Source: Streptomyces sp. 1222.5 (GTDB lineage Bacteria > Actinomycetota > Actinomycetes > Streptomycetales > Streptomycetaceae). Taken from it: 64,000 bases of DNA. A model generated the notes under the pieces. The model did no database searches, was not told the DNA's origin, and saw only the letters and a program-made list of their open reading frames with translations. Positions 24,073-32,818 of this stretch are shown in pieces. Location: the NCBI RefSeq assembly GCF_900105245.1, contig NZ_FNSZ01000001.1:7190001-7254000 (forward strand). The letters run 5' to 3'. The position numbers and the translations under genes were made by a program. Position 1 is the stretch's first letter. Every line of letters starts with the position of its first letter.

Positions 24073-26133
24073 CTACTCCACCTCGATGCCGTAGTCCGTG
24101 ACGAGCTCCTCCAGGCCGCCCGTGTAGCCCTTGCCGCCGAGGACGAAGTCCCAGTCGCCGTTGGATCTGCGCCGGAAGGAGCCGAGCACCAGGGCGGTCT
24201 CGTCCGGCCGGCCGTCGGAGACCTCCAGTCTGCCCAGTTCGGTCATCGCGGGGTCGAGGAGCCGGATGCACGCGTCCGTGAAGCCGGAGAGGTCGGCGTC
24301 CGGGTTGACCTCCGGATCGACGGCGGCGACGAGGACGAACCGGTCGGCCTCACTCGGCAACGCGTCGAAGGAGACGCAGATCGCGGCCTTGTCGGGCGCG
24401 TTCGCGGGCAGGGCACGCACGGTCCCGTCCGGCGTCCGCGGATTGTTGAAGAAGACGAAGTGGTCATCGCTCAGGACGCGGTTGCCGCGGCAGACCAGCG
24501 CGCACACGTCCAGGGCGACACCTCCCGTCCACGACATGCCCAGGACGTTGTAGTCGTCGGGCAGCCGGGGACCGGCGACCGGAGCCGACGGCCGCGTTCC
24601 GGCGCGGCGGGCACCGTCGCCCAGTCGGCCGCGGAGCCCATGACGGTGCAGCAGGTCGACGAGTTCGGTTCCCGGTATCAGTTCCAGCGGCTTGCCGTTG
24701 GCGAAGGTGTGGGAGCCGGGGCCGAACCCCGACGTCGTCACGAGCACACCCTTGTTGGCGCCGGCGTCCTGGACGGTGCCGTACAGGTCGCGCACGGCGG
24801 TGGGCGGCACCGTGTTGCGGTAGCGCTTCACCTGGACGACGATCTTGCCGCCCCGGATCGGTGCCGGGTCCAGGGCGTCGACGTCCACCCCGCCGTCGTT
24901 GGAGCGCTGGGTGGTGACCGCCTGCATGCCCATGGCCCGGAAGAGATCGGCCACGAGGTTCTCGAAGGCGATCGGATCCATCTCGTACAGGTCGGGGTCC
25001 TCGTCGCCGCCGTGCGTGACGACACGGTTCCCGACCTCCTGCGGCCGGCGGCTCGGCCGCACCGGCGCGAGCTGGTCGGGCCGGGCGGAGAGCTGTCCGC
25101 GCAGTCCGTCGGCCAGGCAGCTGCAGGCGTCGACCTGGGCCAGGTGCAGATCGCGGAAGGTCGAGCGCGCGGCCATGACGGTCGCGAGGTAGATGTGGCC
25201 CGGCCGGCCCGTCGTGGGGTCGTGCCCGTCCACGAATCCGTTCAGGGTCACCGACTCGAGCGCGCCCAGCTCGTCGGCGGCGAAGAGTTCGTGCGGGACG
25301 AGCAGCATGCACTGCGCCAGAACCTCACGGTAGAGGGCCCTGCGTTGCCCCACCGGGCGGGGCGTCTCCTTCTCCTGGTCCAGGCTGGGCATGTAGCGAA
25401 CGGACTTGGCCTCGGGGACGACGTCGTAGGCGGGCAGTTCCCAGTCGAGCACCAATTGCCCGGCTGCCGGGTCGTAGGCCGCCGCCACCTGGCGGGGGAA
25501 GCCCTCCGGCCACGCGGTGGAGGCGTACAGAGCGGCGGAGAAGTACTCGACCACCGCCTCGGGATCGCGGCGCCGGACCCCCTCGGTCAGCTCCACGACG
25601 CCGGCGTTGTGCCGCCGCACCTCGGCCAGCTGGGCGTCGGCCCACTGCTCGTACTCCCGCTGGTACGAGGCCAGTTGCCGCTGCCGCTGGGCCTCCGCAG
25701 CCTGGGCGGCATGCCAGTCCCGCTCGAAGCGCGCGCGGGCCTCCGCCTGCGCCTGGGCGCGGCGGCCGGCGGTCCACCCGCTCTGCGTCTGGTAATGATC
25801 GAAGTCGGGCATCGGCACGGGCCGCGCCAGCGGCCCGGGAGCGAACGGCCGGACTTCCTCGGGGCGCAGGAGGGCGGCGGCCCGGAAGGCCGGCGCCCGG
25901 CAACCCGAGGCGAGCAGACCTTGCAGCGAGGTGACCCGCGCGTCCAGTTCCTCGGTGCGGCGCAGCGCCTCCGCCTGCCGGTACTCGCGGTGACTCTGGA
26001 CGGCTCGCCGCTGATGGGCACGCGCCTGCTGCGCTTCCTGTCTGCGTCGTCGGGCCTCGGCCTCCGACTGCCGCTGCTGCTGCCTCTGCATCTCGGCCCA
26101 TACCCCGGCCAAGCCACTGGAGCGACGACTCAT
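24073..26133 (-). CDS. Mrr-type restriction endonuclease fused to TerD domain
   Basis: A 686-aa multidomain protein. Residues 10-60 and 120-180 are Gln/Arg/Ala-rich coiled coils. Residues about 385-500 are an Mrr_cat nuclease: FENLVADLF (E391), NDGGVDVDA (D417) and VQVKRYRN (Q434-x-K436), an intact PD-(D/E)xK site. Residues about 528-686 are a TerD calcium-binding domain (MSWTGGVALDVCALVC, SDDHFVFFNN, DWDFVLGGKGY). Mrr cuts modified DNA; TerD proteins belong to tellurite, phage and stress resistance systems. The fusion suggests a sensor-effector for defence or DNA stress. A GGAGG lies 11 nt before ATG 26133. No methylase or other ter gene is adjacent. Confidence 0.88.
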   Translation of the reverse strand: MSRRSSGLAGVWAEMQRQQQRQSEAEARRRRQEAQQARAHQRRAVQSHREYRQAEALRRTEELDARVTSLQGLLASGCRAPAFRAAALLRPEEVRPFAPGPLARPVPMPDFDHYQTQSGWTAGRRAQAQAEARARFERDWHAAQAAEAQRQRQLASYQREYEQWADAQLAEVRRHNAGVVELTEGVRRRDPEAVVEYFSAALYASTAWPEGFPRQVAAAYDPAAGQLVLDWELPAYDVVPEAKSVRYMPSLDQEKETPRPVGQRRALYREVLAQCMLLVPHELFAADELGALESVTLNGFVDGHDPTTGRPGHIYLATVMAARSTFRDLHLAQVDACSCLADGLRGQLSARPDQLAPVRPSRRPQEVGNRVVTHGGDEDPDLYEMDPIAFENLVADLFRAMGMQAVTTQRSNDGGVDVDALDPAPIRGGKIVVQVKRYRNTVPPTAVRDLYGTVQDAGANKGVLVTTSGFGPGSHTFANGKPLELIPGTELVDLLHRHGLRGRLGDGARRAGTRPSAPVAGPRLPDDYNVLGMSWTGGVALDVCALVCRGNRVLSDDHFVFFNNPRTPDGTVRALPANAPDKAAICVSFDALPSEADRFVLVAAVDPEVNPDADLSGFTDACIRLLDPAMTELGRLEVSDGRPDETALVLGSFRRRSNGDWDFVLGGKGYTGGLEELVTDYGIEVE

Positions 26134-26160
26134 GTCCCGCAGGCCCTCCCCAAGGCACTC

Positions 26161-26178
26161 TGGTTGTCCCCACAACCA
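26161..26178. promoter_or_regulatory. Perfect inverted repeat TGGTTGT-CCCC-ACAACCA
   Basis: Located 28 bp upstream of the Mrr-TerD start, in the expected 5' UTR or promoter. Could be an operator or an RNA hairpin limiting expression of the nuclease gene. Confidence 0.45.
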
Positions 26179-26272
26179 GGTGTAACGGTACGACTCTAGC
26201 CAGCGAGGACCGTCTCGCACATCCACTCGGCGAGAGGGGCCCACCGGAGTGTTCGTGGGGCATGCTGTCGCG

Positions 26273-26776
26273 GTGAGCGATTCTCCATCCCAGTGGCGGA
26301 CTTGGCTGAACAGTCTGGACGCGGACCGGAGGGCGTCCGCGGACTGCTTGCGCCTTCGTTTCGAAGCGCTCGGCGCGGCCGACGCCGACGACCGGGCCAG
26401 GTCGGAGGTCATGGAAAACCTTCCGCACCTCGCACGGTTCGCACTGCTGCGGAGCCTGTGGCGCGCACCGATCGATGGGTGGGCCGATCCGGGCGCGTTC
26501 GCCGGGCTGCCGGCCGCCCAACGGCTCCTCGCCGCCGGAGCGGACGAGGATGACCTCGTTCGCCTGGCACGAGCGGTCGCCTACGAGGCGGTGTTCGGGA
26601 CGCTTGACGAGCTCGACTCCGGCGGTGACGTGAATGCGTCGGGCATGGACGTCGGCTGGATCGTCATGGAGTCGGGCGAAGACGGTGCCCCGACCGGGCG
26701 AGCGCTCGCGGGGCTGCACGAAGACCTTCTGACATCGGACCCCAGTGGGCGTGATGGCGCCGATCTCTGGCGGTAG
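26273..26776 (+). CDS. Hypothetical protein divergent from Mrr-TerD gene
   Basis: A protein of about 167 aa, soluble, helical and acidic, with no motif I recognise (WRTWLNSLDADRRASADCLRLR; later GMDVGWIVMESGEDGAP). GTG 26273 follows CATGCT by 6 nt (possible leaderless start); GTG 26249 with GAGAGGGG upstream would add eight residues. It is divergent from the Mrr-TerD gene with about 140 bp between them, so the two may share control. Function unknown. Confidence 0.65.
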   Translation: MSDSPSQWRTWLNSLDADRRASADCLRLRFEALGAADADDRARSEVMENLPHLARFALLRSLWRAPIDGWADPGAFAGLPAAQRLLAAGADEDDLVRLARAVAYEAVFGTLDELDSGGDVNASGMDVGWIVMESGEDGAPTGRALAGLHEDLLTSDPSGRDGADLWR

Positions 26777-26837
26777 CCGTTCCGGTGGGCACGACGTGCC
26801 GGCGCCGGTGCGGCGCCTTGCCGGACGGTTACGCGGC

Positions 26838-27017
26838 TCAGGCCGCCTCGATGACGCGGGTGCGGATCGCTTCGGCCCATTTGACCACCAGCAGTTCGTA
26901 CTCCGCGCGCTCCTGTGCCGACAGGGTGCCGCCCGCACGCAGCCACAGCGCCCGGATCTGCTCGTTCAGCTCGGCAGCGGAGCGAACGGAACCAGAGGGC
27001 ATGGAATCGGGGGACAT
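26838..27017 (-). CDS. Small conserved hypothetical protein
   Basis: A 59-aa protein (AAELNEQIRALWLRAGG, then a helix ending VVKWAEAIRT), probably two amphipathic helices. TAGGCT on the minus strand (27030-27025) ends 7 nt before ATG 27017, a leaderless start, which is why I rejected the longer form starting at 27047. No function suggested. Confidence 0.65.
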   Translation of the reverse strand: MSPDSMPSGSVRSAAELNEQIRALWLRAGGTLSAQERAEYELLVVKWAEAIRTRVIEAA

Positions 27018-27112
27018 GCGGACAAGCCTAGGGGCAAGCACTGACACTGCGCTACCGCATGGCTACACAGAAGGTATGCGGTTGGTCACCGCCGACGCCC
27101 TCCCGCCGCCCT

Positions 27113-27628
27113 TCAGTCGACCCAGACCAGAACGCACATGCCCTGCTGGGCGGCCGCCCTGAAGAACGTGCTCGTGACGGTGAAGTACCGGTTCAGGTAC
27201 GCGCGTACGTCGCCCCGGAAACCGTCGAACCCGCAGGCCACGGCCGCCGCGGAGGGGTCCGCCGGCAGGGTGGCGAGGACATCGTCCAGGGCGAACTCGT
27301 CGAGGGCGCGGGAGATGTCCGAAACGGCGGCCGGTGACAGGAGTCGGGGCGGGCCGTCATACCCGTCGTAGACCTCCGGGTGGTCGAGGAACTCCACGTC
27401 CCCGCCGGGGTCGCCGCTGGTCACCCTGTCGAGCAGCCGGTCCGCCGCGGTGTCCCCGAGCCGGTCACGGCAGTACCACTTGAGGCCCCACAGCGCCCAG
27501 TCCGCGTCCAGGGTGTCGTGCGCCGGCGGGCCCCAACCCGGCTTCGCCTCCACCGAGTCGAGTGCCGAGGCGCGGCAGCGCTCCAGATAGGCCGGGGTGA
27601 TGCGGGCGAACTGCTGGGTGAGGGCCAT
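27113..27628 (-). CDS. DUF1877 (YfbM-like) family protein
   Basis: A 171-aa cytoplasmic protein with YfbM/DUF1877 hallmarks: N-terminal 'ITPAYLERCRAS', 'LDADWALWGLKWYC' and the late 'LRYFTVTSTFFRAAAQQ'-like helix followed by a short beta strand ending VLVWVD. The function of the family is unknown. TACGCT ends 8 nt before ATG 27628, so it may be leaderless. Same strand as uppP, which lies 31 bp upstream of its promoter side. Confidence 0.72.
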   Translation of the reverse strand: MALTQQFARITPAYLERCRASALDSVEAKPGWGPPAHDTLDADWALWGLKWYCRDRLGDTAADRLLDRVTSGDPGGDVEFLDHPEVYDGYDGPPRLLSPAAVSDISRALDEFALDDVLATLPADPSAAAVACGFDGFRGDVRAYLNRYFTVTSTFFRAAAQQGMCVLVWVD

Positions 27629-27659
27629 GCGTCCGGAGCGTAGCCCGCGGGGTCCGTCG

Positions 27660-28535
27660 TCAGCTCGCCGATTCCGCCGCGTGCGGGCTCAGCACATCCG
27701 CCGAGACCAGGGCGATGATGACGACGCCGAGGGCGATGCGGTACCAGACGAACGGCATGAAGCTCTTGTTGGAGATCCACTTCATGAACCACGCGATGAC
27801 CGCGTACCCCGAGGCGAACGCGATCACCGTCGCGAACAGCGTCGGGCCCCAGGCCACATGACCCTCGCTCACCGAGTCCTTCACCTCGAAGGCGCCGGAC
27901 GCGAGCACCGCCGGGATGGCCAGCAGGAAGGAGTAACGGGCCGCCGCCTCGCGCCGGTAGCCCATGAACAGGCCGCCGCTGATGGTCGCGCCGGAGCGGG
28001 AGACGCCCGGAATGAGGGCGCAGGCCTGGCACAGGCCGAACACCAGGCCGTCCCTGACGCTCAGGTTCTCCAGGGACTTGCGCTGCTTGGGCGCCCGGTG
28101 CCGGCCGCCCGTCTCGTCCCGGGCCGCCAGCCGGTCGGCTATGCCGATGACGACGCCGACGACGATGAGCATCGTGGCGGTGATCCGCAGATCCCGGAAC
28201 GGCCCCTCGATCTGGTCCTTCAGCGTCAGACCCAGCACACCGATCGGGATCGAGCCGACGATCACCAGCCAGCCCATCTGGGCGTCGTGGTCCCGGCGCA
28301 TGGCCTTGTCGAACAGCGAGCGGAACCAGGCGGAGACGATACGGCCGATGTCCTTGCGGAAGTAGATCAGGACCGCGGTCTCCGTACCGATCTGCGTGAT
28401 CGCCGTGAAAGCCGCACCGGGGTCCTCCCAGCCCGAGAACGCCGCGGTCAGCCGCAGGTGGGCGCTGGAGGAGACGGGCAGGAACTCGGTCAGCCCCTGG
28501 ACGAGTCCGAGGACGAGGGATTCAAACCAAGACAT
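27660..28535 (-). CDS. uppP: Undecaprenyl-diphosphate phosphatase (UppP/BacA)
   Basis: A 291-aa integral membrane enzyme that dephosphorylates undecaprenyl diphosphate to recycle the cell-wall lipid carrier. The active-site segments are LVQGLTEFLPVSSSAHL and ALIPGVSRSGATISGG. Hydrophobic profile and length match the family, and over-expression is classically linked to bacitracin resistance. The ATG at 28535 has no purine-rich ribosome binding site. Streptomyces commonly has more than one uppP-like gene. Confidence 0.95.
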   Translation of the reverse strand: MSWFESLVLGLVQGLTEFLPVSSSAHLRLTAAFSGWEDPGAAFTAITQIGTETAVLIYFRKDIGRIVSAWFRSLFDKAMRRDHDAQMGWLVIVGSIPIGVLGLTLKDQIEGPFRDLRITATMLIVVGVVIGIADRLAARDETGGRHRAPKQRKSLENLSVRDGLVFGLCQACALIPGVSRSGATISGGLFMGYRREAAARYSFLLAIPAVLASGAFEVKDSVSEGHVAWGPTLFATVIAFASGYAVIAWFMKWISNKSFMPFVWYRIALGVVIIALVSADVLSPHAAESAS

Positions 28536-28688
28536 GGAGGTACGGCGTCCAAGTGCTGAGGGGTGAAAGGCCGGAGCGAGAAGTGCTGATCATGTGACGA
28601 AGGCAGCGTAGCGGGCCCGGATGACGGCAGGGCAACGGGGGTTGGACGGCAGTTCGATCAGCTCGACGTGTTCCGGCAGGGGCGTGAT

Positions 28689-29159
28689 TCAGGCCGCGGC
28701 CGGTCCTGAGACCGTCCATCCCGGCGCCTGGGGGTGGGCCGTGAGGTCCTCGTGCCGTACCGGGTCGCCACAGGCCCGGCAGGTGACCACGGGCACCAGT
28801 TCGTTGCCGCAGGCGTGCTCGACGAGCATGGGCAGGTCGGTGCCCTGGCGGAGGTGGCGGTCGCCCCACTCCTTGAGGGTCATCAGGACCGGCTCCAGCT
28901 CCAGGCCCGCCGGGGTCGGGCGGTACTCGAAGCGCTGGGGGCGCTCGCTGTAGACCCGCTTGGTCAGGATTCCGGCGTCCACGAGCCGGCGCAGCCGTGT
29001 GGCCAGGACGTCGCGGGGGGCGCCGATGTTGCGCACGAGCTGGTCGAAGCGGCCGTTGCCCAGGCACACCTCCCGCAGGACGAGCAGGGAGTACTTCTCG
29101 CCGACCAGCGCGAGGGCGTCGGCGATCGAGCAGGGGCGCGGGTCTTTCGTGGCGGCCAT
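28689..29159 (-). CDS. HxlR-family transcriptional regulator
   Basis: A 156-aa winged-helix regulator (IADALALVGEKYSLLVLREV; LATRLRRLVDAGILTKRVYSERPQRFEYRPTPAG). The C-terminus adds a zinc-ribbon-like C-R-A-C-G knuckle with an upstream Cys in EHACGNE, so it may bind metal or sense redox. TAGACT (29171-29166, minus) ends 6 nt before ATG 29159: leaderless. It is divergent from a thiolase gene, its likely target, with a dyad between. Confidence 0.9.
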   Translation of the reverse strand: MAATKDPRPCSIADALALVGEKYSLLVLREVCLGNGRFDQLVRNIGAPRDVLATRLRRLVDAGILTKRVYSERPQRFEYRPTPAGLELEPVLMTLKEWGDRHLRQGTDLPMLVEHACGNELVPVVTCRACGDPVRHEDLTAHPQAPGWTVSGPAAA

Positions 29160-29191
29160 GAGGTCAGTCTAGGAGGTCAGCCTCATTCAGG

Positions 29192-29206
29192 GTTTGATTT
29201 TCAAAC
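29192..29206. promoter_or_regulatory. Inverted repeat GTTTGA-TTT-TCAAAC, candidate HxlR operator
   Basis: A perfect AT-rich dyad in the divergent HxlR/thiolase promoter, in contrast to the GC-rich surroundings. A second weak symmetry (TGAGG...CCTCA, 29158-29184) overlaps the HxlR start. Confidence 0.55.
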
Positions 29207-29312
29207 TTACAGCGCTATGGTGAGTTCGGATTTCCTACTCACCGGTAGCTCCCGCTCCCTGCCGACCCTCCTTCCGGGGGGTGGGTACCGGGCGGCCAAG
29301 GAGGCCCGCACC

Positions 29313-30482
29313 ATGCGCGACGCAGTCATCGTCGAAGCCGTACGCACGCCCATCGGCAAGGGCAAGCCGAACGGCTCCCTCGCCCACGTCCACCCGGTCC
29401 AGCTCCTCGCGCACACCCTGCGCACCCTGGTCGAGCGCTCCGGCGTCGATCCCGGGCTGATCGACGACGTCATCGGCGGCACCGTCGACCAGGTCGGCGA
29501 GCAGGCCATGAACACCACCCGGTACGCCGTCCTCGCGGCCGGCTTCCCTGAGACCGTCCCGGCGACCACCGTCGACCGCCAGTGCGGCTCGTCCCAGCAG
29601 GCCGTGCACTTCGCCGCGCAGGGCGTCATGTCCGGCGCCTACGACCTCGTGGTCGCGTGCGGTGTGGAGTCGATGAGCCGGGTGCCGATGTGGTCGAACG
29701 TGCCCGCGGGCAAGGACCCGTTCGGCCCCGGAGTCGCCGAGCGCTACCCCGAGGGCCTGGTCCCGCAGGGCATCAGCGCCGAGCTGATCTCCGCCAAGTG
29801 GTCGCTCACCCGCGCGCGTATGGACGAGTTCGCCGTCGCCTCGCACCACAAGGCCGCCGCCGCGTGGGAAGCCGGGCTCTTCGACGCCGAGGTGGCAGCG
29901 CTGGACGGCGTGTCCCGCGACGAGTGCGTACGGCCCGGGAGCACGCCGGAGATCCTGTCCGGACTCAAGCCCGCCTACTACGACCCCGGCTTCGCCGAGC
30001 GCTTCCCGCAGATCGAGTGGAGCGTCACCGCGGGCAACGCGAGTCCCGTCAACGACGGCGCCTCCGCCGTCCTCATCACCTCGAGCGAGACCGCGGCCCG
30101 GCTCGGTCTGCGCCCGCTGGCCCGTCTGCACAGCTTCGCCGTGACCGGTTCCGATCCGCTGCTGATGCTGACGGGTGTCATCCCGGCGACGGAGAAGGTG
30201 CTGCGCCGGGCCGGGCTGGACCTCGGCGACATCGACCTGTTCGAGGTCAACGAGGCGTTCTCCAGTGTGGTTCTGGCCTGGCAGCAGGAGACCGGCGCCG
30301 ACCTCGCCAAGGTCAACGTCCACGGCGGCGCCATCGCCCTCGGCCACCCGCTCGGCGCCAGCGGCACCCGCCTGACCACCACCCTGGTCCACGCGATGCA
30401 CGAGCGCGGTGCCCGTTACGCCCTCCAGACCATGTGCGAGGCGGGCGGCCTGGCCAACGCGATGATCCTGGAGGGCGTCTGA
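29313..30482 (+). CDS. Thiolase (acetyl-CoA C-acetyltransferase family)
   Basis: A 389-aa thiolase that would make or cleave 3-oxoacyl-CoA. The nucleophilic Cys is in VDRQCGSSQQAV, the active-site Asn-His region in NEAFSSV and GGAIALGHPLGASG, and the acid/base Cys in TMCEAGGLANA (normally C-x-GGG). The ATG at 29313 has a perfect AAGGAGG with 8-nt spacing. No other beta-oxidation gene is adjacent. Divergent HxlR gene likely regulates it. Ends at a strong hairpin. Confidence 0.93.
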   Translation: MRDAVIVEAVRTPIGKGKPNGSLAHVHPVQLLAHTLRTLVERSGVDPGLIDDVIGGTVDQVGEQAMNTTRYAVLAAGFPETVPATTVDRQCGSSQQAVHFAAQGVMSGAYDLVVACGVESMSRVPMWSNVPAGKDPFGPGVAERYPEGLVPQGISAELISAKWSLTRARMDEFAVASHHKAAAAWEAGLFDAEVAALDGVSRDECVRPGSTPEILSGLKPAYYDPGFAERFPQIEWSVTAGNASPVNDGASAVLITSSETAARLGLRPLARLHSFAVTGSDPLLMLTGVIPATEKVLRRAGLDLGDIDLFEVNEAFSSVVLAWQQETGADLAKVNVHGGAIALGHPLGASGTRLTTTLVHAMHERGARYALQTMCEAGGLANAMILEGV

Positions 30483-30520
30483 GCGCTCCAAGGCCGGCCA
30501 CGTGACCTCTCGGCCGCGCG

Positions 30521-30554
30521 TCAGGCCTCCGGCCCGCCGGCCGGAGGCCTGACC
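30521..30554 (+). terminator. Hairpin terminator after thiolase
   Basis: GTCAGGCCTCCGGCC (30521-30535), loop CGCC, GGCCGGAGGCCTGAC (30540-30554): a perfect 15-bp stem. Confidence 0.85.
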
Positions 30555-30970
30555 CCGACGACCGGCCCGAGCCACTCGCCCGCCGGCTGCTCCGACGGCC
30601 GTCGGTCCGCTCCGCGCCGGCGGCAGGGCCGTTCACCGGCTCCGGCCGGTCGGGCCGGTGGACGGGCCGTTGTCGGCGGCCGGCATGAGGCGGCTCGGCC
30701 GTCGTGCCCGGTCGATCGCGGTCCGAACGGCCGCCGGACTGTTCCACGGCCGCCGGTCCGTCCCACACCGGCGGCAGGACCTGTTGCTGTGTGATCTCCC
30801 GGCTGCGTTCCGGTCGGCCGAGCCGGCGGTCGGCCGTTGTCGGCGACCGATCCCAGCCGCTCGGCCGCGGTTTCTCCGACGGCCGCGGTCCGCCCCGCGG
30901 CGGCGGTCGGGCCGAGGCGTTCGCCGTCGGTGGCGGGCTGCCCGGGCGGGCCCGGTGGCGGTCGGGCTGC
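30555..30970. other. GC-rich spacer with degenerate CGGCCG repeats
   Basis: About 415 bp with no convincing gene. Variants of 'GGCCGCCGGTCCG/ACGGCCGCGGTCCG' recur at about 25-120 bp intervals (near 30655, 30730, 30760, 30880). They can fold extensively. Could be remnant coding DNA or a structured 3' region; I see no promoter. Confidence 0.4.
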
Positions 30971-31741
30971 TCAGTGGCCGCGCAGTTGGTGGCGTTTGCG
31001 CCAGGCCACCGCCGTGCCCACCAGCGCGGGTACGGCGATGCACGCCATCGCGATCAGGAAGGCGGGGGAGGTAGGGGCCGAGGCGCGGGCCCCGGCGACC
31101 GCGTAGGCGGCCGTGTTCGGGATCGAGCCGAGTGCCGTGGCCAGCAGGAAGGACAACCAGCCCATGCGGGACACGGCGGCGCAGTAGTTCGCCGCCCAGA
31201 ACGGCACCCCCGGGAACAGTCGCGCCACCATCATGGAGCGGAACCCGTGCCGGCTGAGCTGCCCGTCGGCCGCCTTCAGCCAGCGGCCCCGCAGCAGCGG
31301 GCGCAGCGCGTCCTGCCCGAGGACACGGCCCAGCCCGAAGGCCACCCCGGCCCCGAGCACCGTGCCCGCCAGCGCCGTCGTCAGTCCCACCTGTGAGCCG
31401 AACAGGGCGCCCGCCGCCAGGTTCAGCAGGGGGCGCGGCACGAACGCAACGGTGCACAGGCCGTACGCCGCCCCGAACACGACGGCCGCGGCGGCCCCGC
31501 CGAGCTGCGGCGGCCAGCCGTGGGTCAGCAGCCGCTGCGGTTCGAACAGCAGCACGCACGCGGCGGCGGCCGCGAGCAGGGCGCAGAGCAGTGAGAGCCG
31601 GGCGTAGGGGGACAGCAGCACGCGTGTGCAGCGTGCGGCCGGTCCCGTGGGACGCAGCGGCGGCGGCACGGGGACGGTGAGCTCCGTGGCGGCGGCCCGG
31701 GGAGAGGCCGTGGCGGTGCCAGAGCGGTTGGCATCGAGCAT
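30971..31741 (-). CDS. TVP38/TMEM64 (VTT-domain) membrane protein
   Basis: A 256-aa membrane protein with five or six hydrophobic segments and the VTT signature region (FVPRPLLNLAAGALFG; ARLFPGVPFWAANYCAAVSRM). Related DedA/VTT proteins are lipid scramblases or transporters. TAATGT (31753-31748, minus) ends 6 nt before ATG 31741, so translation is likely leaderless. It shares a 49-bp divergent promoter with the AlkD-like gene, which also looks leaderless. Confidence 0.88.
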   Translation of the reverse strand: MLDANRSGTATASPRAAATELTVPVPPPLRPTGPAARCTRVLLSPYARLSLLCALLAAAAACVLLFEPQRLLTHGWPPQLGGAAAAVVFGAAYGLCTVAFVPRPLLNLAAGALFGSQVGLTTALAGTVLGAGVAFGLGRVLGQDALRPLLRGRWLKAADGQLSRHGFRSMMVARLFPGVPFWAANYCAAVSRMGWLSFLLATALGSIPNTAAYAVAGARASAPTSPAFLIAMACIAVPALVGTAVAWRKRHQLRGH

Positions 31742-31790
31742 CCGGTGACATTAACCGACGAACGTGTCTGATCGCCGTATGGTTCGTCTC

Positions 31791-32513
31791 ATGACCGTCA
31801 CCGGCGCGGCCCCGCCGGACGTACCGCGCAGCGCTCTCGCCGACACCGTGCTGGACCGGCTGACCACCGCTTACGCGGCCGCGGCCGATCCCGGGCGGGC
31901 GGCCGCCATGGGGGCCTACATGAAGGACGTCACGCCCTTCCTGGGCATCCCGACCCCGGCCCGCCGCGCCCTGTCGCGCACCGTGCTGGCCGGCATCGCG
32001 CGCCCCGACGAGGCCGACTGCACGGCGGTCGCCCTGCGCTGCTGGGCGCTGCCCGAGCGCGAATACCACTACTTCGCCGTCGACTTCCTGCGCCGGCACG
32101 CGGCCCGCTGCTCCCCGGGCTTCCTGCCGGTGACCCGGTACCTCGTCACGACCGTCCCCTGGTGGGACACCGTCGACCTGCTCGCCGCGCACGTCGTCGG
32201 CGCGCTGGTCGCCGCCGCCCCGGAACTCACCGCCGACATGGACGTCTGGATCACCGACGACGACCTGTGGGTGGCCCGCACGGCGCTCCTCCACCAGCTC
32301 CGCTACAAGGAACGCACCGACGCCGAGCGGCTGTTCGCCTACTGCCTGCGCCAGTCCGGCCACCCCGACTTCTTCATCCGCAAGGCGATCGGCTGGGCGC
32401 TGCGCGAGTACGCCAAGACCGACCCCGGGGCCGTACGGGACCTGCTGACGCGGGAGCGGGGCCGGTTCGCCCCGCTGACCGTGCGGGAGGCGCTGAAGAA
32501 CATCGGCGCCTGA
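31791..32513 (+). CDS. DNA alkylation repair protein (AlkD-like)
   Basis: A 240-aa HEAT-like repeat protein of the AlkD/AlkC glycosylase type. The catalytic region WWDTVDLLAAHVVG carries the conserved Trp and Asp used to excise alkylated bases without base flipping, and FFIRKAIGWALREYAKTDP is the C-terminal family hallmark. TATGGT (31778-31783) ends 7 nt before ATG 31791; longer starts (GTG 31764, ATG 31779) would include the -10 hexamer, so I reject them. Acts in the cytoplasm on 3-methyladenine/7-methylguanine-type lesions. Confidence 0.9.
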   Translation: MTVTGAAPPDVPRSALADTVLDRLTTAYAAAADPGRAAAMGAYMKDVTPFLGIPTPARRALSRTVLAGIARPDEADCTAVALRCWALPEREYHYFAVDFLRRHAARCSPGFLPVTRYLVTTVPWWDTVDLLAAHVVGALVAAAPELTADMDVWITDDDLWVARTALLHQLRYKERTDAERLFAYCLRQSGHPDFFIRKAIGWALREYAKTDPGAVRDLLTRERGRFAPLTVREALKNIGA

Positions 32514-32618
32514 CCCGGCCGCGGCCGGTTCCCGCGCCCCGCCCACCTGCGGCTCCCGGTCCCACTCACCGTCAAAAACCATTCGACGCCGGACAAACCG
32601 TCGGCGATGATCGGCGTC

Positions 32619-32720
32619 ATGTTCCGGTACGCCTTCCTCCTCGCAGCATCCGCCGTCGCGGATGCGCCGAAGGCTGCCGTCCCGTTCCTCACGGCCGCTG
32701 TCGACGGCGCCCGAAGCTGA
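32619..32720 (+). CDS. Candidate 33-aa small protein upstream of tuf3
   Basis: A small ORF beginning MFRYAFLLAASAVADAPKAA: a hydrophobic first half followed by an Ala-rich tail. TTCGAC (32582-32587), 18-bp spacer, GATGAT (32606-32611) and then 7 nt to ATG 32619 make a plausible leaderless promoter. In-frame ATG 32607 would overlap the -10. It ends 98 bp before tuf3. It may be a real small membrane protein, a tuf3 leader ORF, or chance. Confidence 0.4.
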   Translation: MFRYAFLLAASAVADAPKAAVPFLTAAVDGARS

Positions 32721-32818
32721 CCCTCTCCGGATCGACCGGCGGACCCCGCAGGGGGAGGGTCGGCCACTCACCGGGGTCCCGCGTTCCCGTACGACCGGAG
32801 AGGCTCCGAGGTACAGCC

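Noticed and set aside
26838..27047. Longer 69-aa form of the small protein
   Set aside because: The extension would include the -10 hexamer TAGGCT; the ATG at 27017 sits 7 nt after it.
31764..31790. Longer AlkD start (GTG 31764 or ATG 31779)
   Set aside because: Would place the TATGGT promoter hexamer inside the coding region, whereas ATG 31791 has correct leaderless spacing.
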